Made by a program: the position numbers and the translations under genes. From the NCBI GenBank assembly GCA_051530055.1, contig CM121341.1, forward strand, positions 14,446,001 to 14,510,000: DNA of 64,000 nucleotides, read 5' to 3'. A model generated the notes under the pieces. It saw only the letters and a list, made by a program, of their open reading frames with translations, made no database searches and was not told where the DNA came from. The stretch is from Neoechinorhynchus agilis (taxonomy: Eukaryota > Acanthocephala). Shown one piece after another: positions 37,804 through 50,443 of the stretch; the first letter of the stretch is position 1; each line of letters opens with the position of its first letter.

Positions 37804-38814
37804 AAAACATGAGGGTGTTGGGAAAAGAGGCTTTCCATAATTTTTTCATATGAAATAAATAAGGATTTAGCGTGACCATGAGACAAATTTATTTCATTTT
37901 TCGTGGGTCTAGTGCGTATCCGCAAGCCTTAAATTTTTTCTAATAATACCAAATTCGATTTAAAAATGCAGATAACATGACATAGTTTCGTTGTTTCCAT
38001 TGAATTCGATAAAAATTATAATGTTATCTGGCATTATCGATGGATTCAGTTTGCAAATATTTGAAATATATTTAATGTTTCAACTACAATAATTTTTCGA
38101 TTATATCGTAAAAACTTGCGATTACTCGAATGCTTTTTGAATTTAGAATTATTATCGCTAAAGTCAACGAACTGTATTGATCATCACATGATAACAAATG
38201 CAGCCTTTAAAGTATAACGAAAATTAAAAATCCATTTTGTTTACCTATATTGATCATTTTAAGCAACAGAGCGTTCTTTTAATAGTTACTTGTTATCTTT
38301 CTTTATCATAGAACGATGCTCACACATTACCAACCCACAAATTTTTCTGTGATTTTTAATGTCCATTTGTAATTAAATCGCCATTTTAAAACAGAGAAAT
38401 GGTCCATTTTGTTCTTAAATGTTTGTAACAGCGGCAGCATTGGTGCCAACAATCTATCGCAAAAATTTCAATTTTCATCATTAACAGCTTGGAACTGAAC
38501 GTAATAAATTGTGGTCGTATGTTCACCAAAATTTTGAGCAATTTAGAGAATTAATTAAATATTTTACTTTGTAATCTTTTATTCACGTCGACATGATTCG
38601 TTTAAATACGATAGCCGGTGATTTATGAATTTTCCTACTTTTGACGAATATTTGAATTATCGATAAAAAATCCTTCGGGTTAGTCAAAGTATCATTTTGG
38701 TGATAATAATCCCGGTAATAGCACATTTGATTTATTAGAAATATTTCGCGAGGTGATCTAGCCTCATCAGTCATCTAAAAATTAGATGTTTTTCTTATCC
38801 AGGTTTTGAGCTCA
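37804..38814. other. AT-rich, no gene seen
   Basis: I noticed no supported frame or repeat. Confidence 0.5.
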
Positions 38815-40060
38815 TGTGCGTGGGATCACCAAACCCGAAGTTCGCGGACCAATTATCCGCTCCGTTTTTTCCATGATTTTAGTATTGATTTTTAACATGT
38901 CGCTGGCTGGAGGTTTCAAGCTAAAATTAGCTTTATTTCCTTCCACTGTGTTAGACACAGCGATGTGCAAGGCCGGCTGATAGCCATATCGTGCAGCTAT
39001 TTGTGTGTACGTGGTGTGGAGTGAGGGTGCGGTCCATAAAAATAATAAAAACGGTTATGAAGCATCTAACAGACGCCTTTTCAAGTTTTTCTCTATTTCA
39101 ATGAAGTTGGTGCCATCAAAATCCGCTCGATGCTTGCATGTCTCTTGATAATCCGAAATTGGCGACGAATGCTCAAATCGACTGCTGGGTTGCTTGTGTT
39201 GAGCGACTCTCTTCTCGATGACTTGCATCGTTTGTCCGATGTAGACTTTCTCACACTGTTCACAATGAATTATATATATCCCATGAGTCGGCTCAATTTT
39301 ACCCTTTTTCTTGAATGTGCTTCTGAGAGCGATTCCTTTAGTATTGTATGGACGAATTCCAGCCTTATTACTCATAATGGAGTAAATTATTTGATTCGTG
39401 TCATCATCAACGAAGAGCACTTTTTCGAAGCACGCAGGCTCTGGAGACGATTTGTTGTTGTTGTTGTTGTGCGGATGATAGTTACTGCCTCTGATCCCAC
39501 GGTTTATAATCCCTTTGGGATATCCCTTCATTTTCAGCTCATGTACTATCCTCTCCCTTTCCCTACTCCATGCAAATCGAGTAGAGGAAATACGAAAAGC
39601 TCTTCGGAAATAGGACATGACAGCCGAGATTTTATACCTCATCGGTTGGGCACTTGACCAGTGTGGTGGTCCATATGGTAGATTCTCCTTACGATAAAGT
39701 GGCGTGCTAACTTTGCCTTGTGCAGACCGCTTAACCAGGACGTCCAGGAAAGAGACCTCACCGTTGATGTTCTCTTCTTTGACTGACCACTGCATTTGTG
39801 GATCTTGACTGTTCAGTTCAGCAATTAGCAAATCTTTGTTGTTGCTTGAATACATCGTCCACATAACGCCACCACCGAATTGCATGACTATGCAGCACCA
39901 AGAAAGTGGATTCCCAATCGCCAATGTAGATGTCGGCCAAGGTCCGGTGCTAATGGCGATGCCATGGCTACACCATCTTTTTGATCATTTGCGTTGTTTT
40001 GATGTCCATTGCCTTCCATTTTATGATTGCGACAAAAAGTCAACAAAATATTTGAAAATG
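38815..40060 (-). mobile_element. Penelope-like element, 5'-truncated and broken
   Basis: The minus strand shows the late reverse transcriptase (DGVAMASPLAP, RYVDD, NGEVSFLDVLVKR, TPLYRKENL). It is followed by a GIY-YIG endonuclease (GIYIIHCEQC, KVYIGQT, RVAQHK) and a C-terminal extension. RT plus GIY-YIG in this order is the signature of Penelope-like retroelements. The front half is missing and there are at least two breaks. A run of five Asn codons sits in the linker. Age is moderate: long frames are still readable. Confidence 0.85.
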
Positions 40061-40792
40061 AAACCATTCAATCATTAAAAATCTGTGCGGTTCTCAGTAG
40101 GCGCAAATTCGCTTGCTTCAGACTGAGATGCATTGTTGTATTATGCGTTACGTTGCTATCAAGGAAGTTTCTAATATTAAAAACGTGTAATGGTGAAAAC
40201 TTTCTTTTTACCATAATAAATGGATGCTTTGCGCAGTGGCGGTACCGTAGCTGATGAGGGCAAACCGAGGCGCGGTTATTGCTAATTGAAAACTTTAACC
40301 AATACCCCGCACTTTGGCGTGAAATACCGTCCTGAGTTGCAATTTTTGGACACCCCCGTGGGGTTTTATGAAACAAAAGAAAAATTAATTATTAATACAA
40401 GTTTCTTTTAAGGAAACATTTTTTTTTGCTCATGATCTTTTATACTTCCAATTCAGATGATCAACGCCCCCATTCATCGGCGCTGGCCAAAATGCTATGC
40501 TTATTTTTGCGCCAAGAACGAAGTCGATCTTGGCTCAATTGATTACTCCCAGTTGAGCACTCATCCAGAAATAGTTTTTTATTTTAGACGTTTCGACATC
40601 AAAATTTCCTGTCCGTCGTTTGGCATAAATAACAATAATAATTGTCAACAATAAGAAAGTGAACATATAAGCAGCTCGGATCACTTATCGTAGAAACGCG
40701 CGGGCTCTTTGAATCGAGACTGCAATTGTTTAACTTTCCAACTCATCTTTTCATTCATGATCAAAATTACCACCGAGAATATCAAATGAGCG

Positions 40793-41215
40793 GGAGCGCT
40801 CGGCCCCGATAAAAAAGCCTTAATTGGCGAGAGCAACTTCGGGCAAATTCTCACATGCAAACGAACAGGAACCAACCGCAACCTTGCAGTTAAGATATTA
40901 AACAACGAAATGGATCATAAAGAACTACCTAACATCGCAGTTCCCCTTCAAATGTTCAAATACTATGATCATCAATGCACTATTCTTGAGCATGTAAAAA
41001 TGGATTGTTTGTTTTCCTTGGGGCAGCAAATGTTGATGGCATTAGAGAAACTCAAATATTTAAACAATGTTCATGGAGATATGAAATCAGGCAACGTTGT
41101 GTTCGTCAATTGTTCGACAAAGATGTGTTTGAATTTTCAAGCGACAGCGTTTCCGACGAAGATTTTTACACCAGACGGATTTTTTGAAGAATCTTCCAAT
41201 GAAGATCAACATTAA
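40793..41215 (+). pseudogene. HIPK/DYRK-like kinase relic
   Basis: The open frame reads LIGESNFGQILTCKRTGTNR and LAVKILNNE (glycine loop and ATP-binding Lys), then CTILEHVKM, LGQQMLMALEKLKYL and VHGDMKSGNVVFVN (catalytic loop Asp, Lys and Asn). This order and wording match homeodomain-interacting protein kinases ([33 protein letters not shown]). Most of the segment before helix alpha-E is lost. Where the DFG motif belongs the text is LNFQATAF, and the frame stops soon after, so the activation loop and the whole C-lobe are absent. It begins right after a stop, with no start codon before Met-Asp-His at 40910. It is probably a decayed partial copy next to the Penelope-like element, less likely one exon of a pseudokinase. 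Confidence 0.6.
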
Positions 41216-43555
41216 GTTTGTCTTGAATCAACATTGCTGTTTGCTTAAATTTTTAAAACTTGTAAAAGTTCCAGTAATTTTTTTATTACTACAAAAGTCA
41301 CATACAAACATTTAACACTTAATTAATAATCACCATTGGTTATTCTACAAATGATACTTTACGCCTTGTAGTTAGCTCATCAAGGCAAAATGGTAAGACT
41401 GCGCGTCCAATTGATCTAAAATCCCTTAGTCTATCCCTCCTGCCATTCTGCACAAATAGATTTGAATTGAGTATTACCATAATTTTTACAATGTTTTTGT
41501 AATTGAGTCGTCCAAATAAAACAGCCTCTACTCGATAACTTTCTCGTGAATACATTGAATTAATCCTGTGCCGAAGTGTATGAAAATTGAATTAATCGTA
41601 CTCCGCTTAAAAAAATCTATTACTATCCATCAAAATAAAGATAGTCCATATTATTGAAATTCTTTGCTGATAGCATTCTCTGAATGATGCAGCCTACATT
41701 TACATACTTACAGAAGCTATAACGGGGATTAAAAAATCATATTTTTGTTGGCTCCCAAAAACTACGATTAGTTAAACTAGAATCAAGGGCAATTTTGTGC
41801 AGCTAACAAACTTTAATTGAATAAAAGGAACCTACATATTAGGAAATGTATTCATCGAAATCTCAAATATTAACCGAGAAGTACATTATGATTTGCAAAC
41901 CTTAACACTTTTATAACGTACTTTAAGTCGTCATTGACTTTTATGGATTCCAATTTAATATTGCTTTTTTGGGCATTAAAGAGCTGCGTTCTTAAAACCA
42001 TCATGCCTATTTTTAAATTGAACATCTGCTTGTAAAAGCAAAGATATTATTGAAAAAAGCCGCTGTAACGACTAACAATTGACTTATAAATTCAAAACAA
42101 CATTATTTCTTATTTAGATTTGTAACCCAGCTTAAAAACCCAATATATGAATGGTTCCGTGGTATTGAAGGGCAAATAATGAAGTGCATATACGAGGAGT
42201 TTTTCATTTATGGCAAAGGAACAATCTCCTGAAAATATTGCAAGTCCAAGGACATTTCAGATGCTCTCGAGGCATTAAACGTTGGGAAGCCCATATTGGG
42301 AATCTTATTGTTGATCCCTGAAAATTAATCAGGCTAAAAATCTCGCGAATGGCCTCCAATCCACGAGAAAAACTTTTTTGCCCATGTTAAAGCAACAGGA
42401 AATGTTTCGGAGATAGGGGAAATCCTGCTTGGCAGTGCTTTTAAGCAAACGCACCTCGTGTATTCTGTCATTTGCTTGAGTGTTGGTGCAGTTTTAGCGG
42501 GTGATGCAGAGCACATCGGTTTGATGTGAGCGCCACGCAAGTATACACCTATACTCATTTTTGCATTCTGAAGAATAATAAACCTTACAGTTTCATCTCT
42601 GACAAATAGTCATGTTAAAGTCATACCCGGAGTTCCGAAAGAGTAACCTAGTAAGATGTTATTCCTCTGCCCGAGCCACAGATGGATTCCGCGATATTAA
42701 GAATCTCAGAGCACAAAATGCCTTATGGTTTTGGGAGTTAGTACGAGCAAAATATTTAATTTGTTGGAACCCATATTCGTAGGAGATGTAAAAATCTTCC
42801 TCGGTAAGCTCCAGCATAGTATTGAACACGCGGAACGCCAATCATAAAGCATTTTAATGAACAAGTTCTTTCCCTGTAATCAAAAAACACAAAGATCATT
42901 GCCAGTTTTGTTTAAAAGAACTTTTATGTTATTATAAGGATTTTCAACCTTACCTTTGAGAATAAAGTTTTTGGAAATTAGCATCTTTGCACGCTCCCTC
43001 GGGAATTTTGACAATGTAATTTTCGTTCCTTTTGGTTGAGCAACTGGGCACTAATACTCAGACTTTCACACCCGCCCAGAAGAGGAGAAACATTCTAACT
43101 TACCTGAAGACCTCCGGACCTATCGGGGGGTTTTAGAAGGTCTGAAATCATCATTCATAGTTTTTCCATAACACTGATGCACGCAGTTCGAAGTACGAAG
43201 ACCGAATTGTGTATGTGGCTTTTGTAATATGAATGCCAAATTGTTATAAATTCAATAATTGAAGCGTTGAGTTCTTCTCAAAAATCTTATGATAGCATGT
43301 TGACAAACGCAAGACGACAATCATCTGCCTCATGTAGAGAATGGTGACTTTTACAAAAAAGCAATCAGACAACGCTAAGTGAGCTTTTATTAACTCTGAT
43401 TAAATCTTAGCATTGGAGGAATAGATCGCTGTTTTATATTCTTATCGTGAAAAAATACTAATACTCTTCACAGCGATAAAACTCAATTACTTTAAACGTA
43501 AAGTTTACAAAATTGTGTCAGAACGGAAGCTAAAAATCGTAAGGAATTGAAACGC
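41216..43555. other. Mostly AT-rich; two unexplained minus-strand frames
   Basis: Frames at 42334-42558 and 42659-42841 (minus; the latter contains LELTEEDFYISYEYGFQQIK) look coding-like but match nothing I recognise, and I could not link them by splice sites. The rest is spacer. Confidence 0.35.
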
Positions 43556-43559
43556 TTTC

Positions 43560-44124
43560 GAATGGATCCACAACCAAATCGATTCCCTGACTTCATGACC
43601 TGTGACATCTTTTTGTTCATCACAGATCACGGTCTCAGGGCATTGATACTGGTTTTGGTAACTGGAAATCAAGTTGCTGATTCCTCGAGAAGTGCATCGC
43701 CAATCTTGCCACTACGAGCTCCATAAGCTTTGCTCTATTTATACGATTATTTTTAGCGTGGTTTCTACGATGGCGCATTCCGCAACGTGAGTATTGATCA
43801 AGCCAGTAACGCAGCTCAATGTGCTTCCGCCGAGAAGAGTGAAGCAAATTAGTCGCGAGACCCGGTACACCAAGGCGACGATTCCTACTTTGAGTGCGAA
43901 TTTATGAGCACGGCAAGTCTCAGTGAGTGCGTAAACAAGCGATAGATCTGCGAGACGCATTAAAGTGCACCGTGGAATACTGTCGCTTGCATGAGATGCT
44001 AATAGAAACAGCGGAAGCGGAAAGGCATTTCAGTGATCAATACCCAGAATACGAGGGAACTCCGAATGTAAACGAAAAGTGCAATTTTCGGCGTAAAATG
44101 TATGGGATTTTCGACGCTGGATGA
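43560..44124 (+). other. Coding-like segments leading into the satellite
   Basis: Plus-strand frames are open in turn: 43564 onward (MDPQPNRFPDFMTCDIF), 43760 onward (RGFYDGAFRNVSIDQASN, one TAG, then DDSYFECEFMSTASLSEC) and 43927-44124 (KQAIDLRDALKCTVEYC ... KMYGIFDAG). Codon texture suggests a real or decayed gene, but no family was recognised. The last about 90 bases are identical in type to the 260-bp satellite unit that follows. Confidence 0.3.
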
Positions 44125-47100
44125 ACGATTCAGCCATTCTAAACATTAATAACTTGAAATCGGTTAAAGCTTTCAGTCGGAAGCACGTGTACCTCGATGA
44201 CTTTTAAGAATTAAAGCAGAATTATTCTCAGGAAAATTCCTTGCAAATGAAGATTACTTAAATTAAATCGTGATCAAAACTGGTTTTTAACTGTCATCAA
44301 TGCCAAGAATATGAGGGAACTCCGAATGTAAACGAAAAGTGCAATTTTCCGCGTAAAATGTATGGGATTTTCGACGCTGAACGAATGCTTTTGCCATTCT
44401 AAACATTAATATCTTAGAATCGGCTTAAGCTTTAATTTAGAAGCACGTGTATCTCGATGACTTTTAAGAGTTAAAAAAGAGTTATTCTCACGAAATTTCA
44501 TTGAAAATGAAGATGACTTAAACTTAATGTTGATTAAAGCTGGTTTTTAACTGTCATCAATACCAAGAATATGATGGTACTCCGAATGTAAACGAAAAGT
44601 GCAATTTTTGGCGTAAAATGTATGGGATTTTCGACGCTGGACGAATTATTTTACCATTCTAAACATTAATAACTTGAAATCGGTTAAAGCTTTCAGTCGG
44701 AAGAACGTGTACCTCGATGATTTTTAAGAATTAAGAAAGAGTTATTCTCAGAAAAATTCCTTGCAATTGAAGATGGCTCAAACAGAACGATGACTAAAAC
44801 TGGTTTTTAACTGTCATCAATACCCAGAATATGAGGGAACGCCGAATGTAAACGAAGAGTGCAATTTTCGGTGTAAAATGTTTGGGATTTTCGACGCTGG
44901 ATGCACGATTTTGCCATTCTAAACATTAATAGCTTCAAATAGGTTAAATCCTTCAGTTGAAAGGACGTGTACCTCGATGACTTTTAAGAATTAAAAAGAG
45001 AGTTTGTCAAGAAAATTCCATGCAAATGAAGATGGCTCAAACAGAATGGTGAATGAAATTGGTTTTTAACTGTCATCAATACCAAGAATATGATGGTACT
45101 CCGATTATAAACGCAAAGTGCAATTTTCGGCGTAAAATGTTTGGGATTTTCGACGCTGGACGAATGATTTTGCCATTCTAAACAATAACATCTTAAAATC
45201 AGTTAAAGCTTTCAGCTGCAAGCACGTGTATCTCGATGACTTTTACGAATTAAAAAGAGAGTTTGTCAAGAAAATTCCATGCAAATGAAGATGGCTCAAA
45301 CAGAATGGTGAATGAAATTGGTTTTTAACTGTCATAAATAGCAAGAATATGAGGGAACTCCGATTATAAACGCAAAGTTCAATTTTCGGCGTAAAATGTT
45401 TAGGATTTTCGACGCTGGACGAATGATTTTGCCATTCTAAACAATAACATCTTAAAATCGGTTAAAGCTTTCAGTCGGAAGTACGTGTATCTCGATGACT
45501 TTTAAGAATTAAAGCAGAGTTATTCTCAGGAAAATTCCTTGTAAATGAAGATGACTAAACCAGAATGGATATTAAAACTGGTTTTTAACCGTCATCGATA
45601 CCCAGAATATGAGGGAACGCCGAATGTAAACGAAGAGTGCAATTTTCGGTGTAAAATGTTTGGGATTTTCGACGCTGAACGAATGCTTTTGCCATTCTAA
45701 ACATTAATATCTTAGAATCGGCTTAAGCTTTAATTTAGAAGCACGTGTATCTCGATGACTTTTAAGAGTTAAAAAAGAGTTATTCTCACGAAATTTCATT
45801 GAAAATGAAGATGACTTAAACTTAATGTTGATTAAAGCTGGTTTTTAACTGTCATCAATACCAAGAATATGATGGTACTCCGAATGTAAACGAAAAGTGC
45901 AATTTTTGGCGTAAAATGTATGGGATTTTCGACGCTGGACGAATTATTTTACCATTCTAAACATTAATAACTTGAAATCGGTTAAAGCTTTCAGTCGGAA
46001 GAACGTGTACCTCGATGATTTTTAAGAATTAAGAAAGAGTTATTCTCAGAAAAATTCCTTGCAATTGAAGATGGCTCAAACAGAACGATGACTAAAACTG
46101 GTTTTTAACTGTCATCAATACCCAGAATATGAGGGAACGCCGAATGTAAACGAAGAGTGCAATTTTCGGCGTAAAATGTTTGGGATTTTCGACGCTGGAC
46201 GAATGATTTTGCCATTCTAAACAATAACATCTTAAAATCAGTTAAAGCTTTCAGCTGCAAGCACGTGTATCTCGATGACTTTTACGAATTAAAAAGAGAG
46301 TTTGTCAAGAAAATTCCATGCAAATGAAGATGACTAAAACAGAATGGTGAATGAAATTGGTTTTTAACTGTCATAAATAGCAAGAATATGAGGGAACTCC
46401 GATTATAAACGCAAAGTTCAATTTTCGGCGTAAAATGTTTAGGATTTTCGACGCTGGACGAATGATTTTGCCATTCTAAACAATAACATCTTAAAATCGG
46501 TTAAAGCTTTCAGTCGGAAGTACGTGTATCTCGATGACTTTTAAGAATTAAAACAGAGTTATTCTCAGGAAAATTCCTTGTAAATGAAGATGACTAAACC
46601 AGAATGGATATTAAAACTGGTTTTTAACCGTCATCGATACCCAGAATATGAGGGAACGCCGAATGTAAACGAAGAGTGCAATTTTCGGGCGTAAAATGTT
46701 TGGGATTTTCGACGCTGGACGAACGATTTTGCCATTCTAAACATAACTTCAAATAGGTTAAAGCCTTCAGTTGGAAGCACGTGTATCTCGATGACTTTTA
46801 AGAATTAAAAAGAGAGTTTGTCAAGAAAATTCCATGCAAATGAAGATGACTAAAACAGAATGGTGAATGAAATTGGTTTTTAACTGTCATAAATAGCAAG
46901 AATATGAGGGAACTCCGATTATAAACGCAAAGTGCAATTTTCGGCGTAAAATGTTTGGGATTTTCGACGCTGGACGAATGATTTTGCCATTCTAAACAAT
47001 AACATCTTAAAATCGGTTAAAGCTTTCAGTTGGAAGCACGTGTATCTCGATGACTTTTAAGAATTAAAAAGAGAGTTTGTCAAGAAAATTCCATGCAAAT

Positions 47101-48524
47101 GAAGATGGCTCAAACAGAATGGTGAATGAAACTGGTTTTTTGCTGTCATAAATAGCAAGAATATGAGGGAATTCCGATTATAAACGCAAAGTGCAATTTT
47201 CGGCGTAAAATGTTTGGGATTTTCGACGCTGGACGAACGATTTTGCGATTCTAAACAATAACGTCTTAAAATCGGTTAAAGCTTTCAGTCGGAAGTATGT
47301 GTATCTCGATGACTTTTAAGAATTAAAACAGAGTTATTCTCAGGAAAATTCCTTGTAAATGAAGATGACTAAACCAGAATGGATGTTAAAACTGGTTTTT
47401 AACCGTCATCAATACCCAGAATATGAGGGAACGCCGAATGTAAACGAAGAGTGCAATTTTCGGTGTAAAATGTTTGGGATTTTCGACGCTGGATGCACGA
47501 TTTTGCCATTCTAAACATTAATAACTTCAAATAGGTTAAATCCTTCAGTTGGAAGCACGTGTATCTCGATGACTTTTAAGAATTAAAAAGGGAGTTTGTC
47601 AAGAAAATTCCATGCAAATGAAGATGACTAAAACAAAATGGTGAATGAAATTGGTTTTTAACTGTCATAAATAGCAAGAATATGAGGGAACTCCGATTAT
47701 AAACGCAAAGTGCAATTTTCGGCGTAAAATGTTTGGGATTTTCGACGCTGGACGAACGATTTTGCGATTCTAAACAATAACGTCTTAAAATCGGTTAAAG
47801 CTTTCAATCGGAAGTACGTGTATCTCGATGACTTTTAAGAATTAAAACAGAGTTATTCTCAGGAAAATTCCTTGTAAATGAAGATGACTAAACCAGAATG
47901 GATGTTAAAACTGGTTTTTAACCGTCATCAATACCCAGAATATGAGGGAACGCCGAATGTAAACGAAGAGTGCAATTTTCGGTGTAAAATGTTTGGGATT
48001 TTCGACGCTGGATGCACGATTTTGCCATTCTAAACATTAATAAGTTCAAATAGGTTAAATCCTTCAGTTGAAAGGACGTGTACCTCGATGACTTTTAAGA
48101 ATTAAAAAGAGAGTTTGTCAAGAAAATTCCATGCAAATGAAGATGGCTCAAACAGAATGGTGAATGAAACTGGTTTTTTGCTGTCATAAATAGCAAGAAT
48201 ATGAGGGAATTCCGATTATAAACGCAAAGTGCAATTTTCGGCGTAAAATGTTTGGGATTTTCGACGCTGGACGAACGATTTTGCGATTCTAAACAATAAC
48301 GTCTTAAAATCGGTTAAAGCTTTCAGTCGGAAGTATGTGTATCTCGATGACTTTTAAGAATTAAAACAGAGTTATTCTCAGGAAAATTCCTTGTAAATGA
48401 AGATGACTAAAACAGAATGGATGTTAAAACTGGTTTTTAACCGTCATCAATACCCAGAATATGAGGGAACGCCGAATGTAAACGAAGAGTGCAATTTTCG
48501 GTGTAAAATGTTTGGGATTTTCGA
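44033..48524. repeat. Satellite array, about 260-bp unit, about 17 copies
   Basis: The marker TTTTCGACGCTGG recurs at 44111, 44371, 44631, 44891, 45150, 45409, 45669, 45929, 46189, 46448, 46709, 46964, 47223, 47483, 47742, 48002, 48261 and, truncated, at 48521. Spacing is 255-261 bp. Units 7-8 repeat units 2-3, and 9-10 repeat 5-6, which shows block duplication. From unit 13 on, two variants alternate (GATTTTGCGATTC and GATTTTGCCATTC types), giving a dimer of about 519 bp. The left edge at 44033 joins the coding-like segment; the right edge breaks off within a unit. Confidence 0.95.
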
Positions 48525-49225
48525 CCGTGATTAAAGTAAATCACTGTTGATGACGAGCTTTTTTTAAGGATCTTCAGGATGCTTTCTCTAAGAGTCAATT
48601 GGTACCGTTTGCTAGGTTTCGCGAATAAAATAAATCACCGTATGACTTCCTTAAGGATTTTCGCTTTAAGATCAATTGGTAGCTTTTGCTAAGTTTCGTA
48701 ATTAAAATGAATCGCCGTATAACTTTCTCAAGGATTTGCGCTTTTAGATCAATTGGCATTTTTTGCTAGGTTTCGTGCATTAAATAAATCACCTTTGAAG
48801 ATTGACTTCTTTATGGATATTGAGGATTTTCGCTTTAAGATTAATTGGTAGCTTTTGCTAATTTTCGTGCCTTAAATTAATTACCGTTGATGAGTATGAC
48901 TTTTTTTTTATTGATTTTCAGGATTTTCGCTTTAAGAGTCAATTGGTAGCTTTTACTGGGTTTAATGACTAAAATAAAAGTCCGTATTACCTTCTTAAGG
49001 ATTTTCGCTTTAAGATCAATTGGTAGCTTTTTCTAGGTTTCGTGACCAGAATAAATCACCGTTGAAGACTGACTTTTTTTAAGAATCTTTAGGATTTTCG
49101 CTTTAAGATCAATTGGTATCTTTTGCTGGGTTTCGTGCCTATATTAAATCACTGTATGACTTTTAGGGATTTTTGCTTTAAGAGTCAATTGATGGCTTTT
49201 TCTAGTTTTCGTGCCTCAGAATGTT
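48525..49225. repeat. Second satellite, 76-97-bp unit, about 8 copies
   Basis: The core AGGATTTTCGCTTTAAGATC followed by AATTGGTAGCTTTTGCTAG and a TAAAATAAATCACCG block recurs about eight times. Short (about 77 bp) and long (92-97 bp) variants are mixed, the long ones carrying an extra GTTGATGA..GACTTTTTTT piece. The array begins exactly where the 260-bp satellite is broken. Confidence 0.85.
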
Positions 49226-50443
49226 TGTTGTTGAATATTTGTGTATTGGAAGGCGAACATCATAAATGAGCAGTGATTAGTTTCGTTTGTATTGTTGATC
49301 TGAAAAAACCCGCATATCGACGACCGCTTAAAACCGAGCAAGAGAAACATCCCTTTTAGCGGTTTAATTTGCATCTTCCCCTTCTTCTCCTCCTCCAGTG
49401 ACCATCAGGTGACGGTCTCCACATACATAGAAGAGTTCCTCTTCCACGCGTCCTCCTCCTCCTCATAGCCACATATATACGGTGGTCGTGTGTACGGCGG
49501 CCCGAGAGAGAGAATTCTCTTAAGAGTGAAAACAACGAGAAGTAGCCGACAACATCCTTGCAGCATAGCCAAACACACACACAACAGCAAATCAAGATCG
49601 CGTATGAAGTCGTCCAGATGAGCTACGAGAACGTCATGCGATGTTTGACGATGCTGGATATGGACGACGATGATGACCGCCGGCTCATTTACGGAACGCA
49701 GGTGAGTTGTCACGAGTCTTCAAAGTCACGTACGGTTAGACGTGTCGGTCTCGAGTATAAATGAAGACTCTTCAAGAGTTGGTCATTTGGCTCATAGTTT
49801 TGGGGAACAATAGACTGAAATTGCTGCCTCCTCCTCCCATGTTGTCGAGTACCGAAGCGAGAATCGTATGTCGCTTCCGTCTTGCATTGCTAGAATCTTT
49901 AACAGTATTGCGTGTGGTGGTGGCCCTGACATGAAGATGCTCTTGTCAAAGGTTTCCTTCCTTTGTACACATCCTCCTCCTCCTTTCATCACAGGTAACA
50001 AAACAGCCGACCGCGCCTCTTCTCACTGCCTTCCTCCCAAACCAGCAGACATTTCTTATGTCACTGATTCAAGGGGTAGCGCAAAACGAGGGAAAAGAGA
50101 CTGCGGCTACGCGCCATACATGACTCCAGCGTCTACCGACCACCACCATTAGTCTATTTACCATCATCATCTATCGGTCAACGTTGAGGGAAACCTTAGT
50201 TGCACCCAGTCGTTAATCGCATCAGACCGCTCCTATCGGCAAAAACAACAACGCAAAAAGACAATTACGTAATTTCGACGGAATATTGTACAGTAGCCTC
50301 CTCCCCCTCGCTCCCACCGTCTTCTCGGTACGCGTGCCAAAAAATAGTCCTGTCTTTTCTCGTCATCACTTGTCGCTTTTTCGCGAAGACCGACATGAGT
50401 CTCTTATCGTCGACTCGCCCTTTTGCTCTAATCAAATCATTAG
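49226..50443 (+). other. 5' region of the RBPMS-like gene, one candidate leader exon
   Basis: 49618-49701 is an ATG-started exon (MSYENVMRCLTMLDMDDDDD...) ending at a GTGAGT donor in phase 0. It could be the first exon of the RNA-binding protein at 50444, but no connecting exon was proven. The rest shows no clear gene. Confidence 0.4.

Noticed and set aside
39130-39657. Plus-strand 175-codon frame
   Set aside because: Antisense to the Penelope-like element, which carries clear RT and GIY-YIG motifs.
44033-49225. CRISPR-like array
   Set aside because: Units are about 260 bp and 76-97 bp without unique spacers between short repeats; these are satellites.
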